Assembly: GCF_002813375.1 (NCBI RefSeq)
Contig: NZ_PHUJ01000003.1
Coordinates: forward strand, 4,092,001-4,156,000
DNA from: Pseudonocardia alni
GTDB lineage: Bacteria > Actinomycetota > Actinomycetes > Mycobacteriales > Pseudonocardiaceae
Length of the DNA: 64,000 nucleotides
Direction of reading: 5' to 3'
Part shown: one piece after another, positions 19,544-27,762 of the stretch
Layout of the letters: every line of letters starts with the position of its first letter
Position numbering within the stretch: the first letter of the stretch is position 1
Notes under the pieces: model-generated
Database searches by the model: none
What the model was told of the DNA's origin: nothing
Seen by the model: only the letters and a program-made list of their open reading frames with translations
Program-made: the position numbers and the translations under genes

Positions 19544-19575
19544 GACGCCCCCGTCCGGATCCGGACGGGGGCGTC
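19544..19575. terminator. Perfect 15-bp hairpin between osmC-like and DyP genes
   Basis: GACGCCCCCGTCCGG, a two-base centre and its exact complement lie between two convergent genes; probably a shared terminator. Confidence 0.8.
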
Positions 19576-19587
19576 GTCGTGTCCGGG

Positions 19588-20547
19588 TCAGTCGTCCAGG
19601 CCGTCGAGGACGGGCCGGGCGGGGACGAAGAACGTGCACCCGGTCGTCGGAGTCGAGTAGTCGAGGATGCGGTCGTGCAGCGGCGGCGGGTCGCCGACGA
19701 ACATCCGGCGCAGCATCGTCTCCACGACCCACAGGCGCCGGGAGTAGCCGATGAAGTAGGTGCCGTACTCACCGCGCCCCGGCGACGCGAACGGCATGTT
19801 GTCCCGCAGGATGTCGTGCTCGACGCCGTCGTCGTCGGTGATCGTGCACAGCGTCTTGTGCGACTTCTGGCCTTCCTCGGCGTCCGGCAGCTCCACCCCG
19901 TCGAACTTGGTCCGCCCGACGATCTCCTCCTGGGTGGCCACGTCCTGCCCGCGCCAGGCGGCCATGTCGTGCAGGTACCTCTGGACGACGACGTAGCTGC
20001 CGCCGGCGTGTGCCGGGTCCTCCTCGCCGACCAGGGTCGCGGCCGGGAGGCCCGTCCCGTCCGGGTTGGCCGTCCCGTCGGCGAAGTCGAGCAGGTCCCG
20101 GCCGTGCCGGTAGCGGAAGCCGGTGGTCTCGTCCACGGTGGTGACGGTGTCGCCGAAGGAGTCCAGCAGCATCATCTCGAAGCGGACGATCAGGTCCGTG
20201 CTGTCCGCCCGCAGGTGGTAGAGCAGGTCCCCCTCGGTGGCGACGGCGGTGTGGCTCGCGCCGGTGATCTCGCGGAACGGTGCGAGCTCGCGCGGCGGCG
20301 GCTCGCCGACGACCCGTTCCCACACCCGGTGCCCGATCCCGACGGTGCAGTGGAACGCCGCGCCGTCGGCGCCGATGCGGACGTTCTTGACGAGGTCGGA
20401 GGTCGCGGCGAGCGTCGACCGGACCCTGGCGTCGGAGTCCGGCCCGTCGACCACCCGCAGGACGAGGAAGGCAGCCGCGGCGGTGAGCGGGGCGGTGACG
20501 TCCTGGGGCTCCGGTGGTGGGACTGCGCGTTCGGTCGCGTGGGTCAC
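19588..20547 (-). CDS. DyP-type heme peroxidase (cytosolic class)
   Basis: Heme peroxidase of the dye-decolorizing family, 319 residues, without Tat or Sec signal. The distal signature is DFADGTANPDG (GxxDG type) near the middle. GRTKFDGVELPDAEEGQKSHKT contains a candidate heme-ligand His, and NMPFASPGRGEYGTYFIGYSR is the conserved distal region with Arg. Physiological substrates of this class are mostly unknown. The window also codes a second, secreted DyP protein (EfeB), so the two probably have separate roles. Its start lies 22 bp from a small gene on the opposite strand. Confidence 0.9.
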   Translation of the reverse strand: MTHATERAVPPPEPQDVTAPLTAAAAFLVLRVVDGPDSDARVRSTLAATSDLVKNVRIGADGAAFHCTVGIGHRVWERVVGEPPPRELAPFREITGASHTAVATEGDLLYHLRADSTDLIVRFEMMLLDSFGDTVTTVDETTGFRYRHGRDLLDFADGTANPDGTGLPAATLVGEEDPAHAGGSYVVVQRYLHDMAAWRGQDVATQEEIVGRTKFDGVELPDAEEGQKSHKTLCTITDDDGVEHDILRDNMPFASPGRGEYGTYFIGYSRRLWVVETMLRRMFVGDPPPLHDRILDYSTPTTGCTFFVPARPVLDGLDD

Positions 20548-20569
20548 GCCGCCGGAGCGTAGCGACCCC

Positions 20570-20764
20570 GTGGTGACACCGCGTCCGAGCCGCGCACAGC
20601 TGCTCGCCCAGCTCGGGTTCGTCGTCGACTCCTACGGCGCGACCACGAACGAGCTGGACACGAGCTTCGAGGAGGCGGGCCGGATCGACTCGGAGGTGGT
20701 CCTGATGTACCACGCCACCGCGGCCGAGCGCCGCGAGTTCGAGGCCGGGCCGGTCCCGAGCTGA
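20570..20764 (+). CDS. Small protein of unknown function (64 aa)
   Basis: Two consecutive GTG codons could start this short frame. The product begins RPSRAQLLAQLGFVVDSYG and ends in TAAERREFEAGPVPS, is soluble and acidic in the middle, and shows no motif I recognise. Codon use is GC3-rich like its neighbours, and it is divergent from the DyP gene by 22 bp, which argues for a real gene. The frame is open further upstream, antisense to the DyP gene, but only the last 64 codons lie outside that gene. Confidence 0.5.
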   Translation: MVTPRPSRAQLLAQLGFVVDSYGATTNELDTSFEEAGRIDSEVVLMYHATAAERREFEAGPVPS

Positions 20765-20881
20765 TGCCGCAGTTCGGGCGCAGGCAGGTGGCCTCCGTCG
20801 TCGGGGCCGCGAACGTCGCCGCCGTCTCGCCGCCGACCGCGCTGTCCTGGCCCCGGGGCCGTGTCGCACACCAGCGGCCTG

Positions 20882-20952
20882 CTCCGCCGCCAGGATTCGA
20901 ACCTGGACCATCGGAACCAAAATCCGAGGTGCTGCCGTTACACCACGGCGGA
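20882..20952 (-). tRNA. tRNA-Gln (anticodon UUG)
   Basis: Read on the minus strand, the acceptor TCCGCCG pairs with CGGCGGA, the anticodon arm TCGGA/TCCGA encloses TTTTGGT with anticodon TTG, and the T arm CCAGG-TTCGAAT-CCTGG is standard. G is the discriminator and CCA is not encoded. The remaining ~150 bp up to the methyltransferase hold nothing I can name apart from a TTGACA at 21098-21103. Confidence 0.93.
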
Positions 20953-21114
20953 TCGTGGGGCCTCGTCATCGTGACACGTCGGCGACGCCGTCCCTGCAGC
21001 GCACCCGCCCTGCGCGCCGGCCGGAGATGAGCGGGAACACGGACAAACACCCACGAAAGGGTGACCCGCACCCCGGGCGCGGCGGACACCCGTCGGGTTG
21101 ACACACTTCCGTGC

Positions 21115-22389
21115 GTGCTGAACACGGATGCTTCCGGGACGACGTCGTCGATCGGGTCCGGAACCGCGTTGACGTGCCGTCTCTGTGGCACGACCGACCT
21201 GCGCAGCTTCTGCGACCTGGGCGCCACACCGCCCTGCGAACTGTTCCTCACCGAGCAGACGGCACAACAGCCCGAGCAAACCTTTCCGCTGCACGTGCGG
21301 GTGTGCAACTCGTGTCTGCTCGCTCAGCTGCCGCCGGAGATCAGCCCGGAGGAGACGTTCGAGGAGTACGCCTACTTCTCCTCGTTCAGCTCGTCCTGGG
21401 TGGACCACGCGCGCCGTTTCGTCGACTCGGCGGCCGAGCGCGCCGGGCTGGACACGGGCTCGTTCGTCGTCGAGGTCGCCTCGAACGACGGCTACCTGCT
21501 CCAGCACGTCGTCGCGAAGGGCATCCGCTGCCTCGGCGTCGAGCCGAGCGTGAACGTCGGCGAGGCCGCCCGCGAGAAGGGCGTCCCGACGCTCACCGCG
21601 TTCCTCACCCCGGAGACCGGCGCCCGGGTCCGCGCCGAACACGGCCCGGCGGACCTGGTCTGCGGCAACAACGTGTTCGCCCACATCCCCGACGTCGTCG
21701 GCTTCGCGCAGGGACTGCGCGCCATGGTCGCCGACGACGGCTGGGTCTCCATCGAGGTCCAGCACCTGCTCACGCTCGTCGAGCGCAAGCAGTTCGACAC
21801 GATCTACCACGAGCACTTCCAGTACTACACGCTGCTCACCGGGCAGCGGGCGCTCGCCGCGGGCGGGCTGACCCTGGTCGACGTCGAGCTGCTCGACACC
21901 CACGGCGGCTCGATCCGCATGTGGGCGCGCCCGGCCGACGTCGCCGGTGAGCCGAGCGCGAAGGTCCGCGAGGTCCTGGCCGCCGAGGCGGCCGCCGGGC
22001 TGCACACGCCGGAGGGACACGACGGGTTCGCCGAGGCCGTCTCCACCATCCGCGACGACCTCGTGTCGTTCCTCATCGACGCCCGCCGGCAGGGGAAGCG
22101 CGTGGTCGGCTACGGCGCCCCGGGCAAGGGGAACACCCTGCTCAACTACTGCGGCATCCGGCCCGACCTGCTCGAGTACACGGTGGACCGGAACCCGTAC
22201 AAGCACGGGCGGCTGACGCCGGGCACCCGAATCCCGATCTTCGCTCCGGAGCGGATCGCGCAGGACCGCCCCGACCACGTGTTGATCCTGCCCTGGAACC
22301 TGCGCACCGAGCTGACCGAGCAGCTGTCCTACGTCCGCGAGTGGGGCGGCACGCTGGTCTTCCCGATCCCGTCGCTCGAGGTGGTCTGA
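21115..22389 (+). CDS. Nucleotide-sugar C-methyltransferase (TylCIII/NovU-like)
   Basis: SAM-dependent C-methyltransferase of the three-domain kind that methylates NDP-4-keto sugars. An N-terminal zinc domain has CRLCG and later CNSCLLAQ. The SAM domain has VVEVASNDGYLLQH, and ADLVCGNNVFAHIPD follows. The C-terminal domain has VVGYGAPGKGNTLLNYCG. The active-site pattern YHEHFQYYT is typical of the family. Start choice is open: GTG at 21115 or at 21061, or a TTG at 21169 directly before the zinc domain. It is the first of four close genes and is separated from the next by one base. Confidence 0.82.
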   Translation: MLNTDASGTTSSIGSGTALTCRLCGTTDLRSFCDLGATPPCELFLTEQTAQQPEQTFPLHVRVCNSCLLAQLPPEISPEETFEEYAYFSSFSSSWVDHARRFVDSAAERAGLDTGSFVVEVASNDGYLLQHVVAKGIRCLGVEPSVNVGEAAREKGVPTLTAFLTPETGARVRAEHGPADLVCGNNVFAHIPDVVGFAQGLRAMVADDGWVSIEVQHLLTLVERKQFDTIYHEHFQYYTLLTGQRALAAGGLTLVDVELLDTHGGSIRMWARPADVAGEPSAKVREVLAAEAAAGLHTPEGHDGFAEAVSTIRDDLVSFLIDARRQGKRVVGYGAPGKGNTLLNYCGIRPDLLEYTVDRNPYKHGRLTPGTRIPIFAPERIAQDRPDHVLILPWNLRTELTEQLSYVREWGGTLVFPIPSLEVV

Positions 22390-22390
22390 C

Positions 22391-23230
22391 GTGAAGGTCG
22401 TCCTGTTCTGCGGTGGTTACGGCATGCGGATGCGCGATGGCGCGTCCGACCTCCCGAAGCCGATGCACCCGGTGGGGCCGCGCCCGCTGATCTGGCACGT
22501 GATGCGCTACTACGCCCACTTCGGCCACAAGGACTTCGTCCTGTGCCTGGGCTACGGCGCGCACCACATCAAGAACTACTTCCTCGACTACGACGAGACC
22601 GAGTCCAACGACTTCGTGCTGCACCAGGGCGAGGTCGAACTCATGGGCAGCGACATCAAGGACTGGAACATCACGTTCGTCCACACCGGTCTGGACTCGC
22701 CGATCGGTGAGCGTCTGCGCCGGGTGAAGGCGCTGGTCAAGGACGAGGAGATGTTCCACGCGAACTACGCCGACGTCCTCACCGACGCCCCGCTGGACAG
22801 GATGGTCGAGCAGTTCGCCGGCACCGACGCCGTCGGGCAGCTGATGGCGGTGCCGCCGCAGTCGGCGTTCCACTGCGTCGACGTCGACGACAACGGCAGG
22901 CTCGAGTCGATCACCACGCTGCAGGAGATGCCGATCTGGGAGAACGGCGGCTACCTCATGTTCCGGCCGGAGATCTTCGACTTCCTCGAGAAGGACTGCG
23001 ACCTGATCGCCGACGCCGCCGCCCCGCTGGCGCGCAAGGGCCGCATGTCGGCCTACCGGCACCGCGGTTTCTGGCAGCCTGCGGACACCGTCAAGGAGCG
23101 CAACGCGCTGGAGGCGGCCTACCAGAGCGGCGCGCGACCGTGGATGCTCTGGGAGTCCCACGAGACCGACCAGGACCCGCTGCAGGCCGCGATCGCCGAG
23201 ATGCACCGCAGCAGCCACCAGCGCGACTAG
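22391..23230 (+). CDS. Sugar-1-phosphate nucleotidyltransferase (glucose-1-P cytidylyltransferase-like)
   Basis: Nucleotidyltransferase forming an NDP-sugar. The nucleotide loop is FCGGYGMRMR with LPKPMHPVGPRPLIWHVM, and FVLCLGYGAHHIKNYF follows. This arrangement resembles RfbF-type CTP:glucose-1-phosphate cytidylyltransferases more than RmlA or GalU. FHANYADVLTDAP carries the metal-binding Asp, and the C-terminal region has HRGFWQPADTVKERNALE, also RfbF-like. It is translated from a GTG one base after the methyltransferase stop. The true sugar and nucleotide are inferred only from similarity. Confidence 0.83.
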   Translation: MKVVLFCGGYGMRMRDGASDLPKPMHPVGPRPLIWHVMRYYAHFGHKDFVLCLGYGAHHIKNYFLDYDETESNDFVLHQGEVELMGSDIKDWNITFVHTGLDSPIGERLRRVKALVKDEEMFHANYADVLTDAPLDRMVEQFAGTDAVGQLMAVPPQSAFHCVDVDDNGRLESITTLQEMPIWENGGYLMFRPEIFDFLEKDCDLIADAAAPLARKGRMSAYRHRGFWQPADTVKERNALEAAYQSGARPWMLWESHETDQDPLQAAIAEMHRSSHQRD

Positions 23231-23258
23231 GCCGCGATTCCGGGGGGAACGAGAGACC

Positions 23259-23933
23259 GTGCTGAACCTGTTGCCCGAGCGGCTGGACCGCATCCTGCTG
23301 CTCGGCGCCCACTGTGACGACATCCCGATCGGGGCCGGCGGGATGCTCCTGGAGCTGTGCCGCGCCTATCCGGGGGTGCAGGTCACCGCGCTGGTCCTCA
23401 CCGGGGCGGGGTCGCTGCGCGAGGAGGAGGAGCGGGCCGCACTGGCCGCGTTCACCCCCGGCGCGCACCTCGACGTCGTCGTCATGGACCTGCCCGACGG
23501 CCGCGTCCCGCAGCACTGGGAGCGGGCGAAGATGGCGCTGGAGGACCTGCGCAGCCACAGCGAGCCGGATCTGGTGATCGGCCCGTCGCCGCACGACGCC
23601 CACCAGGACCACCGGACGCTGTCGCAGATGATCCCGACCGCGTTCCGCGACCACCTGACGCTCGGCTACGAGATCCTCAAGTGGGAGGGCGACCTCGCCC
23701 AGCCGACGGCCTTCCTGCCGCTGTCCGAGCCGGTGCTCACGGAGAAGATCGCCAAGCTCAACGAGCACTACGGCAGCCAGCGCGACCGGACCTGGTTCGA
23801 CGACGAGACCTTCCGCGGCCTGGCCCGCGTGCGCGGCGTCCAGTGCCACGCCCGCTACGCCGAGGGCTTCCACATCCAGAAGCTGACGCTGTCCGCAGCG
23901 CCGATGGTCGGTTCCGAGCCGAGCGGTTTCTGA
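23259..23933 (+). CDS. PIG-L (LmbE) family deacetylase
   Basis: Zinc-dependent N-deacetylase fold acting on acetylated sugars or their conjugates. The metal motif is [15 protein letters not shown] (family pattern HxDD, here HCDD), and the second metal-site segment is [13 protein letters not shown]. The usual C-terminal His-containing segment appears as [13 protein letters not shown]. At 224 residues the length is normal. It starts with GTG 28 bp after the cytidylyltransferase gene. In this operon it may remove an acetyl group from an amino-sugar intermediate, but no aminotransferase or acetyltransferase is beside it. Confidence 0.85.
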   Translation: MLNLLPERLDRILLLGAHCDDIPIGAGGMLLELCRAYPGVQVTALVLTGAGSLREEEERAALAAFTPGAHLDVVVMDLPDGRVPQHWERAKMALEDLRSHSEPDLVIGPSPHDAHQDHRTLSQMIPTAFRDHLTLGYEILKWEGDLAQPTAFLPLSEPVLTEKIAKLNEHYGSQRDRTWFDDETFRGLARVRGVQCHARYAEGFHIQKLTLSAAPMVGSEPSGF

Positions 23934-23964
23934 CCCCGCACACACCGCCGAGAAAGGGATACTC

Positions 23965-24990
23965 ATGCGCGTACTGCTCACCGGGCACCAGGGCTACCTC
24001 GGGACCGTGATGGCGCCGCTGCTCGCCGCCGCCGGTCACGAGGTCATCGGCCTGGACTCCGGGCTGTTCGCGGACTGCGTGCTGGGTTCGCTGGACACCC
24101 CGGACGTCGACGGGATGTCGACCGACCTGCGGGACGTCACCGTCGACCAGCTGGCCGGGTTCGACGCCGTCGTGCACATGGCGGCGCTGTCGAACGACCC
24201 GCTGGGCTCGCTGGCCCCGGAGATCACCTACGACATCAACCACCACGCCTCGACCCGGCTGGCCCGGCTGTCGAAGGAGGCCGGTGTCGGCCGCTTCGTC
24301 TACGCCTCCACCTGCTCGGTGTACGGCGCCCAGTCCGGCGACGACCTCGTCGACGAGGACGCCCCGCTCAAGCCGGTCACCCCGTACGCGATCTCGAAGG
24401 TCCGCGTCGAGGACGACCTCGCCGAGCTCGCCGACGCCGACTTCGTGCCGGTCTCGATGCGCAACGCGACCGCGTTCGGGTTCTCGCCGCGGCTGCGCGC
24501 CGACATCGTGCTGAACAACCTGGTCGGCCGGGCGATCCTCACGGGCGAGGTCACCGTGCTGTCCGACGGCACCCCGTGGCGTCCGCTCGCGCACGCCGAG
24601 GACATCGCCGGTGCGGTCGTCGCGGCGCTGGGCGCCCCGGCGGACGTCGTCCGGGCCCGGGCCTACAACGTGGGAACCGAGACGAACAACCGGACCGTCG
24701 CCGAGATCGCGCAGGCCGTGATCGACGCCGTCCCCGGCTCGACGCTGAACATCACCGGTGAGGCCGGCAACGACCCGCGCTCCTACCGGGTCGACTTCGC
24801 CCGGGCCCGCAAGGAGCTCGGCTTCGAGGCGTCCTGGACGATCCCGGCCGGTGCCGAGCAGCTCGCCACCGAGTACCGGAACCGCGGCCTCACCCAGGAC
24901 GCGTTCGACAACTCCTTCACCCGCCTCGCGGTGCTGAACCGGCGCCAGGCGGCGGGGGAGCTCGACGGGACGATGCACGTCGTCCGGTAG
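23965..24990 (+). CDS. NAD-dependent nucleotide-sugar epimerase/dehydratase
   Basis: Extended short-chain dehydrogenase. The Rossmann motif TGHQGYLG is at residues 6-13, the catalytic region STCSVYG is followed by [12 protein letters not shown] with the YxxxK pair, and [17 protein letters not shown] is typical of sugar epimerases. It starts at ATG after GAGAAAGGGA. It may act as an epimerase, 4,6-dehydratase or reductase; the sequence alone does not say. Last gene of the operon, followed by a hairpin. Confidence 0.85.
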   Translation: MRVLLTGHQGYLGTVMAPLLAAAGHEVIGLDSGLFADCVLGSLDTPDVDGMSTDLRDVTVDQLAGFDAVVHMAALSNDPLGSLAPEITYDINHHASTRLARLSKEAGVGRFVYASTCSVYGAQSGDDLVDEDAPLKPVTPYAISKVRVEDDLAELADADFVPVSMRNATAFGFSPRLRADIVLNNLVGRAILTGEVTVLSDGTPWRPLAHAEDIAGAVVAALGAPADVVRARAYNVGTETNNRTVAEIAQAVIDAVPGSTLNITGEAGNDPRSYRVDFARARKELGFEASWTIPAGAEQLATEYRNRGLTQDAFDNSFTRLAVLNRRQAAGELDGTMHVVR

Positions 24991-25003
24991 TTCGCACTCG
25001 GTC

Positions 25004-25042
25004 GACGGCCCGTCCCGCGCTACGGTCGCGGGGCGGGCCGTC
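25004..25042 (+). terminator. Hairpin terminator of the nucleotide-sugar operon
   Basis: GACGGCCCGTCCCGCG pairs with CGCGGGGCGGGCCGTC (one G-T pair) around a seven-base loop, 13 bp after the epimerase stop. Confidence 0.75.
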
Positions 25043-25062
25043 GTCATATCCAGGGGGTGCCC

Positions 25063-25332
25063 ATGTGCCGCAACATCCGGACGCTGCACAACTTCGAGCC
25101 GCCGGCCACGACCGACGAGGTGGACGCCGCGGCGCTGCAGTACGTCCGCAAGATCGCCGGGGCGGCGAAGCCGTCGCAGGCCAACGCCGAGGTGTTCGAA
25201 CGGGCGGTCGCCGCCGTCGCCGAGGCGACCCGGGAGCTGCTCGGCGGGCTGACCACGACCGCCCCGCCGAAGGACCGTGAGGTGGAGGCGGCGAAGGCCC
25301 GGGCGCGGGCGGAGCAGCGCTACGCCCGCTGA
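25063..25332 (+). CDS. DUF2277 family protein
   Basis: Small protein with the conserved start MCRNIRTLHNFEPPAT and the segment LQYVRKIAGAAKPSQAN, the hallmark of DUF2277, whose function is unknown. The C-terminal part is Arg/Ala-rich and helical. The ATG at 25063 is preferred to the GTG two codons earlier because family members begin MCRN, and AGGGGG precedes it. About 160 bp follow before the next gene, holding an imperfect palindrome. Confidence 0.85.
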   Translation: MCRNIRTLHNFEPPATTDEVDAAALQYVRKIAGAAKPSQANAEVFERAVAAVAEATRELLGGLTTTAPPKDREVEAAKARARAEQRYAR

Positions 25333-25440
25333 ATGAGCCGCGGGTAGAGCAGCAGCCCGGTTTCGGCCGACGCCTCTCGAGCGTCGCGTTCCCGTGGCCG
25401 GGAGCACGGTTCCGCTACGCCCGATCGACGTCGCCCTGTC

Positions 25441-25484
25441 GAGACGCACGTTGTCGCCCCGGTGGGGGCGGGAACGTGCATCTC
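25441..25484. repeat. Imperfect 20-bp inverted repeat of a dispersed palindromic type
   Basis: The left arm begins GAGACGCACGTT and the right arm ends AACGTGCATCTC; 17 of 20 positions pair around a four-base loop. The right arm runs on into GGCGA. The string TGCATCTCGGCGA is also found in the large inverted repeat at 57265-57337, suggesting a dispersed element placed near gene ends. Here it sits at the end of ridA. Confidence 0.6.
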
Positions 25485-25493
25485 GGCGAGTTG

Positions 25494-25910
25494 CTAGGCG
25501 GCCGAGGCGGCCAGGGCGTCGATCTCCACCAGCATCTCGGCGTGGGGGAGGCCCACGAACACGGTGGTGCGTGCGGGGAGCGCGGCACCGTCGGGGACGT
25601 GCCGGGACACGAACTCGCCGTAGGCGTCGTTCATCGCGGAGAAGTGCTCCCGCTCGGTGAGGTAGACGCGGAACATCAGGACGTCGCCGACCGAGGCGCC
25701 GCCCGCCTCCAGGATCGCGCGGACGTTCTCCAGGGTCCGCAGCGTCTGGGCGTGCACGTCGCCCGGCGCGATGTACTGCTTCGTCTCCGGGTCCATCGGG
25801 CCCTGCCCGGAGACCTGCAGCAGGCCGCCCTTGCGCACGCCCTGGCTGAAGGTGTGCGCGGGGGCGGGTGCGTCGGTGGTGGTCACGGTGCCGTTGGCGG
25901 CGGTGGTCAT
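25494..25910 (-). CDS. RidA-family enamine/imine deaminase
   Basis: RidA proteins hydrolyse reactive enamines and imines released by PLP enzymes such as serine/threonine dehydratases (known). The sequence shows the family pattern FSQGVRKGGLLQVSGQGPMDPET, TLENVRAILEAGGAS, then LPARTTVFVGLPHAEMLVEIDALA. The conserved arginine is present in PART, but the last segment reads GLPHAEMLVEIDA where archetypes have a somewhat different pattern. The ATG overlaps the IclR stop by four bases. Its place opposite a D-serine dehydratase-like gene makes detoxification of that enzyme's product a reasonable role. Confidence 0.88.
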   Translation of the reverse strand: MTTAANGTVTTTDAPAPAHTFSQGVRKGGLLQVSGQGPMDPETKQYIAPGDVHAQTLRTLENVRAILEAGGASVGDVLMFRVYLTEREHFSAMNDAYGEFVSRHVPDGAALPARTTVFVGLPHAEMLVEIDALAASAA

Positions 25911-26671
25911 GCGGGGGGATCCTCTCGGGTCGGGCGCCAGCCGAGGTCGCGGGAGATCGTCCCGGTGACGGCCAGCAGTGACGGGACCAGCTCCATCAGC
26001 TGGTCGTAGCCGGCGACGATGGTCGGCACGGACACCGATACCGCCGCGACGGCGGTTCCGGCCGGTCCGCGGACCGGCGCCCCGATGCAGTTGATCGAGG
26101 CCTCGTTCTCCTCGCGGTCCTGGGCCCAGCCCTGCTCGCGCACCCGGGCGAGCTCGGCCAGGTAGGCGTCGCGGTCGGTGATCGTGTGCGGGGTGCGGGC
26201 GGGGAAGTCGACGTCGTCGAGCACCCGGTTCCGCTCCGCCGCGGGCAGGTCGGCGAGCAGCACCTTCCCGGCGGCGGTGGAGTGCACGGGTCCGCGCAGC
26301 CCGACCCGCGACGCCATGCGCACGTTGTCGAGCGACTCCAGCTTGTCGATGTAGACGATCTCGCCGTCGTCGCGCTCGGACAGGTGCACGGTGTGGCCGT
26401 GGGCCCGGTTGAACGCGTGCAGGTGCGGTGCGGCGACCGTGCGCACCTCGCGCTGGTCCAGCCCGCGCGAGGACAGCTCGAACAGCCGCGAGCCGAGCCG
26501 GTAGCGGTGGTGGTCGTCGCGGTGCACGAAGTGCTCGTCGGCCAGGGTGCGCAGCAGCCGCAGGACGGTCGTCTTGTGCACCTCGAGCGCCGTGGCGAGC
26601 TCGTCGAGCGACGCCGGGCCCTCCCCGAGGACCACCAGGATCCGCAGCGCCTTGGTCAGGCTGGTGCTCAC
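25907..26671 (-). CDS. IclR-family transcriptional regulator
   Basis: An N-terminal winged helix-turn-helix (TKALRILVVLGEGPASLDEL, VHKTTVLRLLRTLADEHFV) is joined to the IclR effector domain (VHLSERDDGEIVYIDKLES, GPVHSTAAGKVLLADLP, ENEASINCIGAPVRG). At 254 residues it is standard. The GTG start overlaps the kinase stop by four bases, giving the order kinase-iclR-ridA. It probably binds the two AAATACGCAAC sites in the divergent promoter region and so controls both arms of the locus (inference). The ligand is unknown; a keto-acid or sugar acid would fit the family. Confidence 0.9.
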   Translation of the reverse strand: MSTSLTKALRILVVLGEGPASLDELATALEVHKTTVLRLLRTLADEHFVHRDDHHRYRLGSRLFELSSRGLDQREVRTVAAPHLHAFNRAHGHTVHLSERDDGEIVYIDKLESLDNVRMASRVGLRGPVHSTAAGKVLLADLPAAERNRVLDDVDFPARTPHTITDRDAYLAELARVREQGWAQDREENEASINCIGAPVRGPAGTAVAAVSVSVPTIVAGYDQLMELVPSLLAVTGTISRDLGWRPTREDPPA

Positions 26672-27642
26672 ACGGCCTCCCGGTCGGCGTTCACGCGCAG
26701 GGTCGCCCAGGCGTCGTCGTCGAGGTCGAGCAGGTGCTCGGGCAGCGGTGCGGCGGAGTCGCCGGGAACGACGAGCACCGCGGCGGCACCGAGGTGGCCC
26801 CGCCGCAGGCAGCGGCCCACGTCCTCGCCGCGGACCAGGCCGGTGAGCAGCCCGGCGGCGAACGCGTCGCCCGCCCCGACCGGCTCGACGACGTCGACGA
26901 CCAGCGCCGCGCGCTCGGTGACCGCGCCGTCGCGGTGCACGGCCAGTGCGCGCCGGGCGCCGTCCTTGACCACGACCAGCTCCGGGCCGGGCAGCAGCGT
27001 GCGCAGCCGGGCCGGGTCGTCGGTGCCGAACACCCGCCGCGCCTCGTCCGCCCCGACGAGTACGACGTCGGCCCGATCGGCCAGCGCGGCCACCGGGGCC
27101 GGGTCGCCGTCGGGCCACATCTGCTCGCGCCAGTTCACGTCGAACACGACCCGGTACCGGCGGGGGCGGGCCAGCAGCGCGGCCAGCGCGGCTGCGCAGG
27201 ACGTCGACACGGCCGCGGTGATCCCGCTGACGTGCACCCAGTCCGCGTCGGCGATCCGGTCGCGTACCGCGGGCAGCTCCAGCAGTTCGGGCCCGGCCGC
27301 CGAGGCCGCCGACCCGGACCGCCGGTAGGTCATGACGGTGCCGCCGTCGGGCGCCGGGGACTTGGCGTAACGGCCGGTCGGGAGGTCCGGGTCGACGCCG
27401 ATCCCACCGGTGTCGACCCCGGCGGCGGCGAGCGTGCGCTGCACGAGGGCGCCGTGCCGGTCGTCGCCGAGACGCCCGACCCACGCCACCGCGACGCCGG
27501 CCGCGGCCAGGTCGAGCGCGACGTTCACCTCGGCGCCCGCGGCGTGCGCGGGGGCCCGCGGGTCGTCGACGGCGGCCGCGTCGGGGACCAGGGCGAGGGC
27601 CTCGCCGAAGCACACCACGGCGCTGCGGCCCGGGGTTTCCAC
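26668..27642 (-). CDS. PfkB-family sugar kinase (2-keto-3-deoxygluconate kinase-like)
   Basis: Ribokinase-fold kinase. The N-terminal start is VVCFGEALALVPD, followed by AGAEVNVALDLAAAGVAVAWVGRLGDDRHG (PfkB signature 1 region). The C-terminal signature VEPVGAGDAFAAGLLTGL carries the anion hole and catalytic Asp. KDG kinases often contain the TYRRSGSAAS-like segment seen here. The start is GTG after GGAGGAG. The exact substrate is not certain. It leads the minus-strand half of the divergent locus, whose other half handles D-amino acids, so the link between the two pathways is unclear. Confidence 0.83.
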   Translation of the reverse strand: METPGRSAVVCFGEALALVPDAAAVDDPRAPAHAAGAEVNVALDLAAAGVAVAWVGRLGDDRHGALVQRTLAAAGVDTGGIGVDPDLPTGRYAKSPAPDGGTVMTYRRSGSAASAAGPELLELPAVRDRIADADWVHVSGITAAVSTSCAAALAALLARPRRYRVVFDVNWREQMWPDGDPAPVAALADRADVVLVGADEARRVFGTDDPARLRTLLPGPELVVVKDGARRALAVHRDGAVTERAALVVDVVEPVGAGDAFAAGLLTGLVRGEDVGRCLRRGHLGAAAVLVVPGDSAAPLPEHLLDLDDDAWATLRVNADREAV

Positions 27643-27704
27643 TGCTGGGTTCTCCTCCGCCGTCGTTGACCGATCTGTCGCGCTGATGCTAGAACAGCCG
27701 CACC

Positions 27705-27737
27705 GAAATACGCAACAATCGCTGCAAAATACGCAAC
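27705..27737. promoter_or_regulatory. Tandem operator: two AAATACGCAAC sites 21 bp apart
   Basis: The 11-base word AAATACGCAAC occurs twice with a period of 21 bp, i.e. two helical turns, in the 120-bp gap between the divergent kinase and deaminase genes. The region is markedly AT-rich. It is a good candidate binding site for the IclR protein coded next door, or for a second regulator. Confidence 0.65.
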
Positions 27738-27762
27738 GTACCTGCTCAGAGGGGAGAACGGG

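Noticed and set aside
21115..24990. The sugar genes as part of a secondary-metabolite cluster
   Set aside because: No polyketide or peptide synthetase, glycosyltransferase or export gene nearby; flanked by tRNA-Gln and housekeeping-like genes.
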